NCBI RefSeq assembly: GCF_001905545.1
Contig: NZ_LIPD01000001.1
Span: forward strand, 643,561-707,560
DNA: 64,000 nt
From: Streptomyces sp. CB02056
GTDB lineage: Bacteria; Actinomycetota; Actinomycetes; Streptomycetales; Streptomycetaceae
Direction: 5' to 3'
Part shown: piece after piece, positions 29,848-37,088 of the stretch
Numbering within the stretch: the first letter of the stretch is position 1
Layout: each line of letters opens with the position of its first letter
Program-made: the position numbers and the translations under genes
Notes under the pieces: model-generated
Databases searched by the model: none
What the model was told of the DNA's origin: nothing
The model's input: the letters and a program-made list of their open reading frames with translations, nothing else

Positions 29848-29877
29848 CCGCCCCAACCCGCGCACGGGTTGGGGCGG
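29848..29877 (+). terminator. MFS exporter terminator
   Basis: CCGCCCCAACCCG (29848-29860) pairs perfectly with 29865-29877 across CGCA, 16 bp past the stop. It also marks the edge of the graspetide operon that converges from the right. Confidence 0.8.
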
Positions 29878-29906
29878 CGGGCTGCGTCCGATCCGAAGGG
29901 GTCGGG

Positions 29907-31049
29907 TCAGATCGGCAGGTTCCAGCCCGGGCCGTCGTGGCTGCCGAGCCAGACGCGTTGGCCGGCTGCCGAGACCGTGATGCCGAAGGCGTCCTGGGGC
30001 GGCTCGCCCGCGCTCTGCCAAGCCTCGATGGCGGTCTCCACCTGGTCCCACAGGTGGAGCGGTCCGCGCTGGACGACGGTCCAGCCGCCTGCCGGATCGG
30101 GTACGGTCCGGGCCTGCGATCCGGTGGCCACGTCCGAGAGGATCTGCCGACCGCCCGCCCCCATCCGTTCCGCTGAGGGTGCCGCGAGCTGCGCGACCCA
30201 GCTTCCGGTCCAGGTGTCGAGCTTCGCGGGGTCGATGCGGCTCGCGCGCTCCTCGCCGGGGAGCAGGGCAAGAGCCGGCCGGGGCGGCCGGTCGTGAGGG
30301 CGGGCGATCATGAAGCTGGTGTGGCCGGGCAGGAACCTGCCGGTGGCCTCGCCCGGGCCGGTCACGTCGAGCAGCGCCAGGGCGTTGGCGTAGCCCCACC
30401 CGGAGAAGGTGACCAGGATCCGGCCGCCCGGCTTCACCTGGTGGAGCCAGGCCGTCGGCAGGTACCGGACCGAGCATGTCGCGATCAGCCGGTCGAACGA
30501 GCCGCCGTCCGGGTCCCCGCCGAGGCCGTCGCCGGTGACGAGGCGCGGGGCGTAGCCGGCGGCCTCGACGGCCGCGGCCGCGCGTTCGGCGACCCGGGGG
30601 TCGCACTCGATGCTGGTGATGGCTCCGTCGCCGAGGCGGCGAGCCCCGAGGGCGGTCGAATAGCCGGTCCCGGTGCCGACTTCGAGCACCCGGTGGCCGG
30701 CGTCCGCACCGAGTCGCTGCCACATGGCCAGCACGAGCGAGGGCAGCGTCGATGACGACGAGGGTGCCCCGGAGACCGACTGCTCCCCGGCCTCCTCCGG
30801 GCATGTGCGACCGTCGAGTTGGGTGACGAGGGTCTGGTCGGCGTAGACCCCCTCCAGGTATCCGGGGTCGCCATGGCGCACGGCCCGGTAGCCGGTGGGG
30901 GCGCTCCCGTCGATCGGGACGAAGTAGCCGCAGACGAACAGCTCACGCGGTACAGCGGTGGCGGCGTCGATCCACGCGGGGTCGGTGAGCGTGCCGTTCC
31001 CGGTGAGCTGGTCGACGAGGGCTGCGCGAAGGATGTCGGACGTGGTCAT
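29907..31049 (-). CDS. PIMT-like O-methyltransferase of a graspetide (ATP-grasp RiPP) system
   Basis: 380 aa. The N-terminal two-thirds is a protein-L-isoaspartate-O-methyltransferase-like domain: AVPRELFVCGYF, a Ser-rich loop SGAPSSSSTLPSLVLAMWQRL and SAM motif I VLEVGTGTGYSTALGARRL. The C-terminal ~170 residues are absent from housekeeping PIMT and include LWDQVETAIEAWQSAG then FGITVS (333-360), a signature also seen in the second PIMT of this window. In graspetide systems such enzymes methylate an Asp of the ligated peptide, which then cyclises to an aspartimide. The ATG overlaps the ATP-grasp stop (ATGA), with AGAGGT 9 nt upstream. Last gene of the precursor-ligase-methyltransferase operon. 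Confidence 0.88.
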   Translation of the reverse strand: MTTSDILRAALVDQLTGNGTLTDPAWIDAATAVPRELFVCGYFVPIDGSAPTGYRAVRHGDPGYLEGVYADQTLVTQLDGRTCPEEAGEQSVSGAPSSSSTLPSLVLAMWQRLGADAGHRVLEVGTGTGYSTALGARRLGDGAITSIECDPRVAERAAAAVEAAGYAPRLVTGDGLGGDPDGGSFDRLIATCSVRYLPTAWLHQVKPGGRILVTFSGWGYANALALLDVTGPGEATGRFLPGHTSFMIARPHDRPPRPALALLPGEERASRIDPAKLDTWTGSWVAQLAAPSAERMGAGGRQILSDVATGSQARTVPDPAGGWTVVQRGPLHLWDQVETAIEAWQSAGEPPQDAFGITVSAAGQRVWLGSHDGPGWNLPI

Positions 31050-32011
31050 TCGTGGTGACCTCTTTCCAGTTGGTCGGCGATCGTGTGCGCGATCCGATGG
31101 GTGGTCCCGGCCGGCTGCCACGCCCACTGCCCGTTCGGGTTGCACTCCAGGAAGGACCACGTGCCGTCAGTGGTGACGGCGAAGTCGAATGCCCCGAAAA
31201 CCAGTTGGAAGGCGGCGAGGTAGCGGGTGATGGCCTCGGCGACCGGGGCGGGGACGTCGATCGGACTGCAACGCATTCGGTCCTGGCGGTATCGCCAGTC
31301 GAGGTCCGGGCTGTCGATGCGGGTGCCGAAGAGCCGGTTTCCGACAGCGGTCACCCGGGTGTCGAACGCCTTGGGAACCCTGGCCTGGAACAGGTGCGGA
31401 CACGCTGTCACGGCCTCGGTGATGTCCTGGCCGCGGACTTCGTGCACCCAGACGGCCCGGGCCTGCCCGTCCACCGAGTACGGGGTGTTCCACAGGGGCT
31501 TGTAGACCATGCCGACGACGTGGTCGGCGGCGAAACTCCGTGCCTCGTGGTCGTCGTCGGTGATCAGGGTGTCGGGCACCCGGAATCCGCAGCGCTGCGC
31601 GGTGGCGAGCTGAGCCGGCTTGTACTCCGCTGCCCGGTTGAGCCACGGGTGGTTCACGTAGTGCGCCCCGGGAAGTGAGGCCAGGATGCCGCCCGCCCCC
31701 CAGAAGGCCTGTGAGGCGGCGAACCGGCGGTCCTGCCCGGCGAGGTCGGGCGGCCCCTCGAAGGGGGACGGTCGGCGGACCCAGACCGATCGAACAGCCG
31801 TGAGGTCGAGCTCGCGGCTCGACGTGCGCAGGATGCCCCGCCGAGCACCGGTGCCGTACACGGCCGTCAGCGAGGCACCCGCGTGCAGGTCGGTGCCGGG
31901 ATCGAGACGGACCACCGGTACCCGGCGCTCGGCGAGCACCCGCAGGACCACATCCGCTGTCACGTCGGAGGAGTTGGTCAGCACCAGCACCGACCTGCTT
32001 CGGTTGTCCAT
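31046..32011 (-). CDS. ATP-grasp peptide ligase (graspetide maturase)
   Basis: 321 aa. It has the layout of RiPP ATP-grasp ligases: an N-terminal Rossmann-like domain (VLVLTNSSDVTADVVLRVL), a WVRRP segment, YVNHPWLNRAAEYKPAQL, nucleotide-binding VGMVYKPLWN, QARVPKAFDTRVTAVG, and the C-terminal metal-binding FGAFDFAV ... FLECNPNGQWAW. The enzyme activates side-chain carboxylates of Asp/Glu by phosphorylation and forms esters or amides with Ser/Thr or Lys of the precursor. The ATG shares one base with the precursor stop (TGATG) and the stop overlaps the methyltransferase start, so the three genes are tightly coupled. Confidence 0.92.
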   Translation of the reverse strand: MDNRSRSVLVLTNSSDVTADVVLRVLAERRVPVVRLDPGTDLHAGASLTAVYGTGARRGILRTSSRELDLTAVRSVWVRRPSPFEGPPDLAGQDRRFAASQAFWGAGGILASLPGAHYVNHPWLNRAAEYKPAQLATAQRCGFRVPDTLITDDDHEARSFAADHVVGMVYKPLWNTPYSVDGQARAVWVHEVRGQDITEAVTACPHLFQARVPKAFDTRVTAVGNRLFGTRIDSPDLDWRYRQDRMRCSPIDVPAPVAEAITRYLAAFQLVFGAFDFAVTTDGTWSFLECNPNGQWAWQPAGTTHRIAHTIADQLERGHHE

Positions 32012-32283
32012 CAGCCGGAACTCTGGTCCTGGTCGTAGGACTCGGTCACGTCGCTGTCCGTGGCCCCGCCCGGCTTGGCCCCGTCACCGGGGCTCGTGTG
32101 GGTGGGCGTGAGACCGCTGGTGCTGGTGCCGTGGTTCCCCAGCTCGACCGTTCGGCCGTTCTCGTCCACGATGACGGCGATCTGCGTCTCGGGGTCGATC
32201 ACGGGCGTGAACGACGGGAGCGTGGCGGTGGCCGGGTAGGGCCCCATCCTGCTGATGCCCCACGGTGCGGGCGTCTGGGTCAT
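32011..32283 (-). CDS. graspetide precursor peptide
   Basis: 90 aa. The leader has the PWGISRMGPYP motif typical of actinobacterial ATP-grasp target peptides (residues 7-17). The C-terminal ~40 residues are the likely core: several Thr/Ser (T53, T55, T59, T61, T63, S64), then an Asp-Gly at D67-G68, a Gly-rich turn, and acidic residues D76, D78, E81, D84, D86. Thr/Ser hydroxyls could be ester-linked to the later Asp/Glu residues, leaving D67-G68 in the loop. Asp-Gly is the classical aspartimide-forming pair, matching the PIMT-like enzyme in the operon. AGGAGA lies 6 nt before the ATG. The ring pattern is inference. Confidence 0.88.
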   Translation of the reverse strand: MTQTPAPWGISRMGPYPATATLPSFTPVIDPETQIAVIVDENGRTVELGNHGTSTSGLTPTHTSPGDGAKPGGATDSDVTESYDQDQSSG

Positions 32284-32400
32284 GCGTTTCTCCTGGTCGT
32301 GGTCCGGATTGTGTCGTTGCAGCCCCGTCCTGGAGGGGAGGGGCTCTGGCCATGGCTCGGCGGGACTCAGGCGGTTGGAGATGCCGAGGGGGTGGAAGGT

Positions 32401-33006
32401 TCATCGGACGCTCGCCTCGGGCGGCGAGGAGTAGGAAGTCGGACCCGTCGACTTCTGGTGCTTGGTGGTCTGGGTGCGGCAGTGGGTGAGGGCGTACTTG
32501 ATGCGGGTGTCGGAGTGGGGGGTGGTGGTGAGGAGTTCGCCGGCGGTGGTGAGGGTGGTCCAGTAGAGGGTGGGGTTGCCGGTGCGGGGCATGGGGTGGG
32601 TGGTGGTGAGGGAGAGGTAGGCGGTGGTGAGGTTGCCGGTGGTGAACCAGCGGGTGAGACCGTGGTGGTGGCCGGGGCGGAGGCTGCCGTGGGCGTAGAC
32701 GGCGGTGAGGAGGTGGTCGACGATGGCGAGTTCGGTGTCGGTGAGGGACTTGGGGATGTCGAAGACGCCGAGGGCTTCGAGGAGTTCGCCGGTGTCGGTT
32801 TCGGAGTCGGGGCGGGGGTCGGCGAGGAGGGCGTCGTAGCAGTCGTTGAGGCGTCGGGTGGTTTCGGCGAGGGGGATGGACAGGGCGAGGCAGACGGCGC
32901 GGGCGGAGGGGAGGGGCTTGCGGGTGCGGCGGGCGAGGAGGGCGTAGGTGTCGGCGGGGGTCCGGCCGCGGGAGAGGGCGTGGCGGGCCAGGGTCGTGAG
33001 GTGCAT
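32401..33006 (-). CDS. uncharacterised Thr/Leu-rich protein
   Basis: 201 aa, not recognised. It is helical and rich in Thr and Leu (TTGNLTTAYLSLTTTHPMP), with no signal peptide, membrane segment or catalytic motif. It starts 14 bp after the anti-sigma-like ATPase gene, and the two are probably co-transcribed. The 117-bp gap to the graspetide precursor contains a weak AGCCCC/GGGGCT hairpin (32321-32345), so readthrough into the graspetide operon is possible. The ribosome-binding site is poor. A regulatory or accessory role in the island is only suggested by position. Confidence 0.6.
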   Translation of the reverse strand: MHLTTLARHALSRGRTPADTYALLARRTRKPLPSARAVCLALSIPLAETTRRLNDCYDALLADPRPDSETDTGELLEALGVFDIPKSLTDTELAIVDHLLTAVYAHGSLRPGHHHGLTRWFTTGNLTTAYLSLTTTHPMPRTGNPTLYWTTLTTAGELLTTTPHSDTRIKYALTHCRTQTTKHQKSTGPTSYSSPPEASVR

Positions 33007-33020
33007 GGGGGTTCGGGCTT

Positions 33021-33455
33021 TCAGGCGGTGACGAGGGCGGGGGCGGGCACGGGGGAGATGAGCACCCAGACGAACTTGCCGATGCCGCCCGGTCGGTTGG
33101 TGCAGCCCCAGCGTTCGGCGAGCTCGTTGACGAGGAACAGGCCGCGCCCGTGCTCGTCGTCAGGGGTGGCGACTCGGAGGGTGGGGTGGGCGGCGCAGGC
33201 GTCGTGGACTTCCAGCCGGAGGCGGGAGTTGACGAGGGTGAAGCGGATCTCGATGTGGCGGTCGTCGGGGGCGTCGGAGTGCTGGACGGCGTTGGCGAAG
33301 AGTTCGCCGAGGAGGAGTTCGGCGGTGTCGGCGTAGCGGTGACCGGAGGGCAGCCCGGAGAGGTACGCGCGGAGCAGGTAGCGCGCCAGGGGCGTGGACT
33401 CGATGCGGGAGTCGAGGTGAGCGACGAAGGGGCGGGGGCGGTGGGTTTCGAGCAT
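33021..33455 (-). CDS. HATPase-fold ATP-binding protein (anti-sigma/RsbW-like)
   Basis: 144 aa. A GHKL ATPase domain shows the N-box LLLGELFANAVQHSD, the G1 box DEHGRGLFLVNELAERWG and a C-terminal KFVWVLI strand. Small stand-alone proteins of this type are abundant in Streptomyces and resemble RsbW/SpoIIAB anti-sigma kinases; many have no known partner. The ATG has GAGGTA 8 nt upstream. Its leader and first codons are repeated, in broken form, at 34672-34710, showing that a second copy once existed on the other side of the glycosyltransferase. Confidence 0.85.
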   Translation of the reverse strand: MLETHRPRPFVAHLDSRIESTPLARYLLRAYLSGLPSGHRYADTAELLLGELFANAVQHSDAPDDRHIEIRFTLVNSRLRLEVHDACAAHPTLRVATPDDEHGRGLFLVNELAERWGCTNRPGGIGKFVWVLISPVPAPALVTA

Positions 33456-33763
33456 GGCGAAGTACCTCGGGGGAGGGGTGCGTGTGAAGGGAGTGCACTG
33501 CGTGCTGGGCTTGTCCGGGCGACCGGACGGCGCCTGCCCGCAAAGGGGAGAGGGGGACCGGGGGCGTCACCCGGGCGGCTGCGGATGGAGCCGACAGCCT
33601 CCCTACGGGCGAATCAGGAGCATTCGGGCGCCGGCAGGAGCGGACAGTGTGGGAGGGTGGCCCGGCAGTCGGCCCGGCCCGGCCGGTACGCGCAGTGGCG
33701 CGTATCCGGGTCGCGGTGTCGGCGAGATCATGAAGGTTTCCTCACACGGTTGGGTTGAGTGCG
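33456..33763. other. intergenic region with hairpin upstream of the glycosyltransferase
   Basis: 308 bp between divergent genes. The only structure I see is TACGCGC-agtg-GCGCGTA (33687-33704) inside CCGG/CCGG flanks, 60 bp before the glycosyltransferase start. No recognisable promoter hexamers. Confidence 0.5.
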
Positions 33764-34642
33764 ATGGGCGTCACGCTGGGCGTGGTGGTGCTGACGATGG
33801 GAAACCGGCCGGCGGAGCTGACGGCTTTGCTGGACTCGGTGCGGGCCCAGGACGGCGGCAGTGACGGCGTGCGGACCGTGGTGCTCGGGCAGGGCGTGGA
33901 GCTGCCCGAACTGCCGGACTGGGTGGACCCCGTGGAACTGCCCGAGAACCTCGGCATCCCCGGCGGCCGCAACGCCGGCGTCGAGCGGCTGCGCGAGCTG
34001 GGGGGTACGGACGTGCTGGTGGTCCTGGACGACGACGGCCTGCTGCCGCGCACCGACACCTTCCGGCTGGTCCGGGAAGCCTTCGAGCAGGACCCGGGGC
34101 TCGGGATTGTTTCCTTCCGCATCGCGGACGAGACCGGGTTCACCCAGCGCCGGCACGTTCCCCGCCTCGGCGCCAGTGACCCGATGCGGTCCGGGCCGGT
34201 GACCACGTTCCTGGGCGGCGGCCACGCCATCCGGATGAGCGTGATCGACCAGGTCGGGCTGTTCCCCGGCGCGTTCTTCTACGCCCACGAGGAGACCGAC
34301 TTCGCCTGGCGCGCCCTGGACGCGGGCTGGCACATCGACTACCGCGCCGACATGGTGCTCCAGCATCCCCGCACCGACCCTGCCCGGCACGCCACCTACT
34401 ACCGGCTGACGGCCCGCAACCGGGTCTGGCTGGCCAAGCGCCACCTGCCGGCCATCCTGGTGCCGGTCTACCTCACCTCCTGGGCGGCCTACACGGTGGT
34501 CCGCCGACCGCCGCTGTCCGGTCTCAAGGCGTGGTGGTCCGGCTTCTTCGAGGGCGTGCGCACGCCCTGTCCGCCGCGACGGCCGATGCGGTGGAGCACG
34601 GTGTGGCGGATGGCGAAGCTGGGTCGGCCGCCGGTGTTCTGA
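33764..34642 (+). CDS. family 2 glycosyltransferase
   Basis: 292 aa GT-A glycosyltransferase. The nucleotide-binding N-terminus is GVVVLTMGNRPAELTALL, the metal-binding acidic motif is LVVLDDDGLLP (D89-D91), then GGGHAIRMSVIDQVG and the catalytic-base region HEETDFAWRALDAGW. A short amphipathic or hydrophobic stretch near 230-250 may bring it to the membrane. It resembles rhamnosyl/galactofuranosyl-type enzymes that use a nucleotide sugar; the acceptor is unknown. I start at ATG 33764; TTG 33755 is possible. Its ribosome-binding site is weak. It sits between an intact and a truncated copy of the anti-sigma-like ATPase 5' end, suggesting it was inserted there. Confidence 0.85.
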   Translation: MGVTLGVVVLTMGNRPAELTALLDSVRAQDGGSDGVRTVVLGQGVELPELPDWVDPVELPENLGIPGGRNAGVERLRELGGTDVLVVLDDDGLLPRTDTFRLVREAFEQDPGLGIVSFRIADETGFTQRRHVPRLGASDPMRSGPVTTFLGGGHAIRMSVIDQVGLFPGAFFYAHEETDFAWRALDAGWHIDYRADMVLQHPRTDPARHATYYRLTARNRVWLAKRHLPAILVPVYLTSWAAYTVVRRPPLSGLKAWWSGFFEGVRTPCPPRRPMRWSTVWRMAKLGRPPVF

Positions 34643-34671
34643 CAGCCGACCCAGGAGCTCGTGTGGGCGTC

Positions 34672-34710
34672 GGCGGGGGCGATAGCAGGTTTTGACCATG
34701 GCGAAGTACC
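34672..34710 (-). pseudogene. truncated 5' end of a second HATPase-fold gene
   Basis: On the minus strand GGTACTTCGCC-ATG, then codons for M-V-K-T and a GCCCCCGCC block, closely match the leader and first codons of the intact ATPase gene at 33455 (GGTACTTCGCC-ATG, M-L-E-T, GCCCCCGCC). The frame then continues without ATPase motifs, antisense to the glycosyltransferase. I read it as a duplicated and truncated copy. Confidence 0.45.
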
Positions 34711-34803
34711 CCAAGGGAACCAGTGTGTGCGGATGGAGAGGCTCGTCGTGCCTCACGTTCCTGCTGCGACGCCATCCAGCGGCCGGGTGGCACGACTCGG
34801 CCA

Positions 34804-34882
34804 TCTCCTGTAAATGAGACCACGCCATGCACTTATGTACATGAGTAGCGAATAGAAGAGTGCCCTACTCCTGTGCATGAGT
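34804..34882. promoter_or_regulatory. three GntR-type operator dyads
   Basis: 16-bp imperfect palindromes TCTCCTGTAAATGAGA (34804-34819), ACTTATGTACATGAGT (34831-34846) and ACTCCTGTGCATGAGT (34867-34882). They share the pattern nCTnnTGTnnATGAGn with a fourth copy at the NUDIX/GntR promoter. Their likely ligand is the adjacent GntR protein. They stand upstream of the truncated ATPase copy. Confidence 0.7.
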
Positions 34883-34916
34883 CAACCCGTCGCGAGAAGA
34901 ATCTCGCGACGGGTTG
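34883..34916 (-). terminator. GntR gene terminator
   Basis: CAACCCGTCGCGAGA (34883-34897) pairs perfectly with 34902-34916 across AGAA: a 15-bp stem 17 bp past the GntR stop. Confidence 0.85.
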
Positions 34917-34933
34917 AGGGAGTTGATGGCTAG

Positions 34934-35713
34934 TCAGTCATGGGCAGGGAACCGGTAGTCGAGAACGAACTGGTCGGCGGCCATGACGGTGTCGCATACC
35001 TCCACTACCCGGCCATCTGTAGTGATGGCATCGCGAACGAGATGGATCACTGGCGCGCCGGGGCTCAGGGTGAGCGCTCTGGTCTCGGGCTTGGTCGCGA
35101 GCCGGGCCCGAACGGACTCGGTGAACTCGGCCAGAGAGTAGCCGTGCTCTTCGAGACGGGCGTAGATGCCGCCGCCGCCAGGGTTCTCGGCGAAGACCTC
35201 AGGGATGTCCTTGGCCACATCCCACGGCAGGTACGACGTGGCTTCCTCGGTGGGTGTCCCATCGCGGAAGTACCGGCGCTTGCGAGCCAGTACCTGGGTG
35301 CCGGTGGGAAGGCCCAATCGATCGGCGATCTCAGGAGGCGCTTCTGTCGGGCCCACGAACAGCACGGTCACGGATGGGATGCCGCCAGAGGTCTCAGCCT
35401 CGGCGAGGTACGCGGCCTTGCCGGCCTTGCGATGGGCGCGGCGGAATCGGTCCGCGGACTTCCGCTGTACCGGCGGGCGGGACCGGACGAACGAGCCTCG
35501 ACCGTGGTGCGTCTCGATGAGTTGAGCTGTTCGGAGTTCGGCGACAGCCTTGCGTGCTGTCCCGGACGCGACTCCGTATCGCTGCATGAGTTCGGCCTCG
35601 CTCGGCACGATCGCGCCGGGAGGCAGGGCGCCCGACTTGATCTGTGCGGCGAGGTCGGCCGCTATCTGTAGGTACTTCGCTGTGGCCGACGAGGCCACCT
35701 CACCACTCGCCAT
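34934..35713 (-). CDS. GntR/HutC-type regulator with UTRA domain (KorSA-like)
   Basis: 259 aa. A winged HTH occupies residues ~10-80 (YLQIAADLAAQIKSGALPPG, then PSEAELMQRYGVASGTARKA and LIETHHGRGSFV). The UTRA effector domain follows (~105-255: QVLARKRRYFRDGTP, then VIHLVRDAITTDGRVVEVCDTV). It is divergent from a NUDIX gene, with a 16-bp dyad in the shared promoter and three more copies past its 3' end. The GntR-NUDIX pair resembles korSA/pif modules of actinomycete integrative elements (pSAM2 type). Integrase, excisionase and Rep genes are absent, so it is either a remnant or a domesticated pair. AAGGA lies close to the ATG. Confidence 0.88.
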   Translation of the reverse strand: MASGEVASSATAKYLQIAADLAAQIKSGALPPGAIVPSEAELMQRYGVASGTARKAVAELRTAQLIETHHGRGSFVRSRPPVQRKSADRFRRAHRKAGKAAYLAEAETSGGIPSVTVLFVGPTEAPPEIADRLGLPTGTQVLARKRRYFRDGTPTEEATSYLPWDVAKDIPEVFAENPGGGGIYARLEEHGYSLAEFTESVRARLATKPETRALTLSPGAPVIHLVRDAITTDGRVVEVCDTVMAADQFVLDYRFPAHD

Positions 35714-35732
35714 AGTCCTTCAGGGCTCCTAT

Positions 35733-35748
35733 TCTCCTGCACATGAGT
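35733..35748. promoter_or_regulatory. GntR-type operator at the NUDIX start
   Basis: TCTCCTGCACATGAGT matches the three dyads at 34804-34882. It overlaps a TATTCT -10 element (35730-35735) and the ATG of the NUDIX gene, and lies 20 bp upstream of the GntR start, so it could repress both. Confidence 0.7.
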
Positions 35749-36192
35749 AACAGTGCAGGGAAGGCCCGGTCAATGCCACTCCACTCGGTGTCCGTCGCCG
35801 GAGTGGTGGTGCGCGAGGACGGCTGCGTGCTGGCGATTCGTCGGGCTGACAACGGAACTTGGGAACCCCCGGGTGGCGTGCTGGAACTGGGCGAGGCCAT
35901 CGAGGACGGCGTGCGCCGCGAGATCTACGAGGAGACCGGGATCAAGGTCGGCGTGGAGCGGCTGACCGGCGTCTACAAGAACGTGAGCCGAGGTATTGTC
36001 GCCCTCGTCCTTCGATGCCGACCGGAGAACGAGGCGATGCGGCTCTCGGAGGAGTCGGTCGAGGTCGCTTGGCTCTCGCCGGCCGAGGTCTCCGAACGCA
36101 TGGCCGAGGTCTATGCCGTGCGTGTCCTGGACGGGCTTCGGGGCGACGCTGCGCCAAGTGTCCGGGCTCATGACGGTCGTCACCTGCTGTGA
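35743..36192 (+). CDS. NUDIX hydrolase (Pif-like, integrative-element type)
   Basis: 149 aa. The Nudix box is complete: GGVLELGEAIEDGVRREIYE followed by ETGI. The flanking HSVSVAGVVV start and the C-terminal HDGRHLL end are the pattern I associate with NUDIX proteins of actinomycete integrative elements, where pSAM2 Pif limits redundant transfer. It should hydrolyse a nucleoside-diphosphate derivative; the substrate is unknown. TATTCT ends 7 nt before ATG 35743, fitting a leaderless start; ATG 35773, with GGAAGG 8 nt upstream, is an alternative. Divergent from its probable regulator. Confidence 0.85.
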   Translation: MSNSAGKARSMPLHSVSVAGVVVREDGCVLAIRRADNGTWEPPGGVLELGEAIEDGVRREIYEETGIKVGVERLTGVYKNVSRGIVALVLRCRPENEAMRLSEESVEVAWLSPAEVSERMAEVYAVRVLDGLRGDAAPSVRAHDGRHLL

Positions 36193-36399
36193 CAGGCCAG
36201 GCGGCGGAGGTGGTGGGCCATGTCCAGGCGTGTCTAGGAGGGTGCCCCGGACGCTCCGCGGCGGACTCACTGGTTTTGGCCGCTTCCATGGTCGTCCCGA
36301 CATCCGGAAGCGGTTGGCTGACTGGCGCTCCGGGGCGATTCTCGTGGTGCGCCAGCCACTGTTCGTTGTTCGGCCGCAGGTCCAACGCGCTGTGAAGGC

Positions 36400-37068
36400 T
36401 CAGAGCTCGGCAGGGAATCCCAGCAGAGCTGCGATCCGGGCGGGAGTGCCAGGCTGCCCGTCGGCGAGGACGGTGGTGATGCCGAGTGCTTCGGCCGGGG
36501 GCAGGTTCCTCGGGTGGTCGTCCACGAACAGGCAGGCCTCGCCGGGCAGTTCGAGTCGGTCCAGGGTGAGCTGGTAGATCGCCGGATCGGGCTTGGCCAG
36601 ACCCTCCCGCTCGGAGATCACCGTCACGTCGAACAGCTCCCACACGCCCAGGGCCTCGTACGGGTCGTACGGGTCGAGGCCGAAGGAGTTGGACAGCAGC
36701 GCGACCTTGACGCCGGCCCGCCGTGCCGAGCGGGCGAGCGCGATCATGTCGTCGGCGGGCCGGACGCCCGACCATGCTCGGCCCATCAGGTTCTCGTGCT
36801 CCGGCACGCCGAGGATGGGAGCCACCCGCCGGTTCCACTCCGCCTGGCTCAGCCGGCCGGCTTCGAGCTCGGTGTACAGGCGGCTGGCTTCCGGCTCGTA
36901 ACCGAGCGTCTGCCGCCACGCCCCGGCGTCGAGGCCCTGGGCGAGGCACCACTCGCCGTGTGCGGGGCCGGCATTGGCGGTCAGTACGCCGACGAAGTCC
37001 AGGATCAGAGCTGCGAAGGGGAGTCCGGCCTCGCCGGGGCGAGTGACGGTCGGGGTGGTCAGTGTCAT
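36400..37068 (-). CDS. HAD-superfamily hydrolase
   Basis: 222 aa, subfamily I HAD phosphatase. Motif I is LILDFVGVLT: the nucleophile Asp is present, but the usual Asp/Gly at +2 is Val. Motif II is VALLSNS, the motif III Lys is in GLAKPDPAIY, and motif IV is FVDDHPRNL. The cap domain lies between (about 30-105). It probably dephosphorylates a small metabolite; replacement of the +2 acid may favour another reaction, such as dehalogenase- or epoxide-hydrolase-like chemistry. ATG 37068 has AGGAGAGG upstream; GTG 37092 overlaps the HrpB stop and is a coupled alternative. Confidence 0.85.
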   Translation of the reverse strand: MTLTTPTVTRPGEAGLPFAALILDFVGVLTANAGPAHGEWCLAQGLDAGAWRQTLGYEPEASRLYTELEAGRLSQAEWNRRVAPILGVPEHENLMGRAWSGVRPADDMIALARSARRAGVKVALLSNSFGLDPYDPYEALGVWELFDVTVISEREGLAKPDPAIYQLTLDRLELPGEACLFVDDHPRNLPPAEALGITTVLADGQPGTPARIAALLGFPAEL

Positions 37069-37088
37069 GCGGGGGTCGTCCTCTCCTG

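Larger units (their letters stand above)
34643..34933. other. intergenic region with pseudogene fragment, operators and terminator
   Basis: 291 bp holding the broken ATPase 5' end (34672-34710), three GntR-type dyads (34804-34882) and the GntR terminator (34883-34916). Its base composition is lower in GC than most of the window. Confidence 0.6.
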
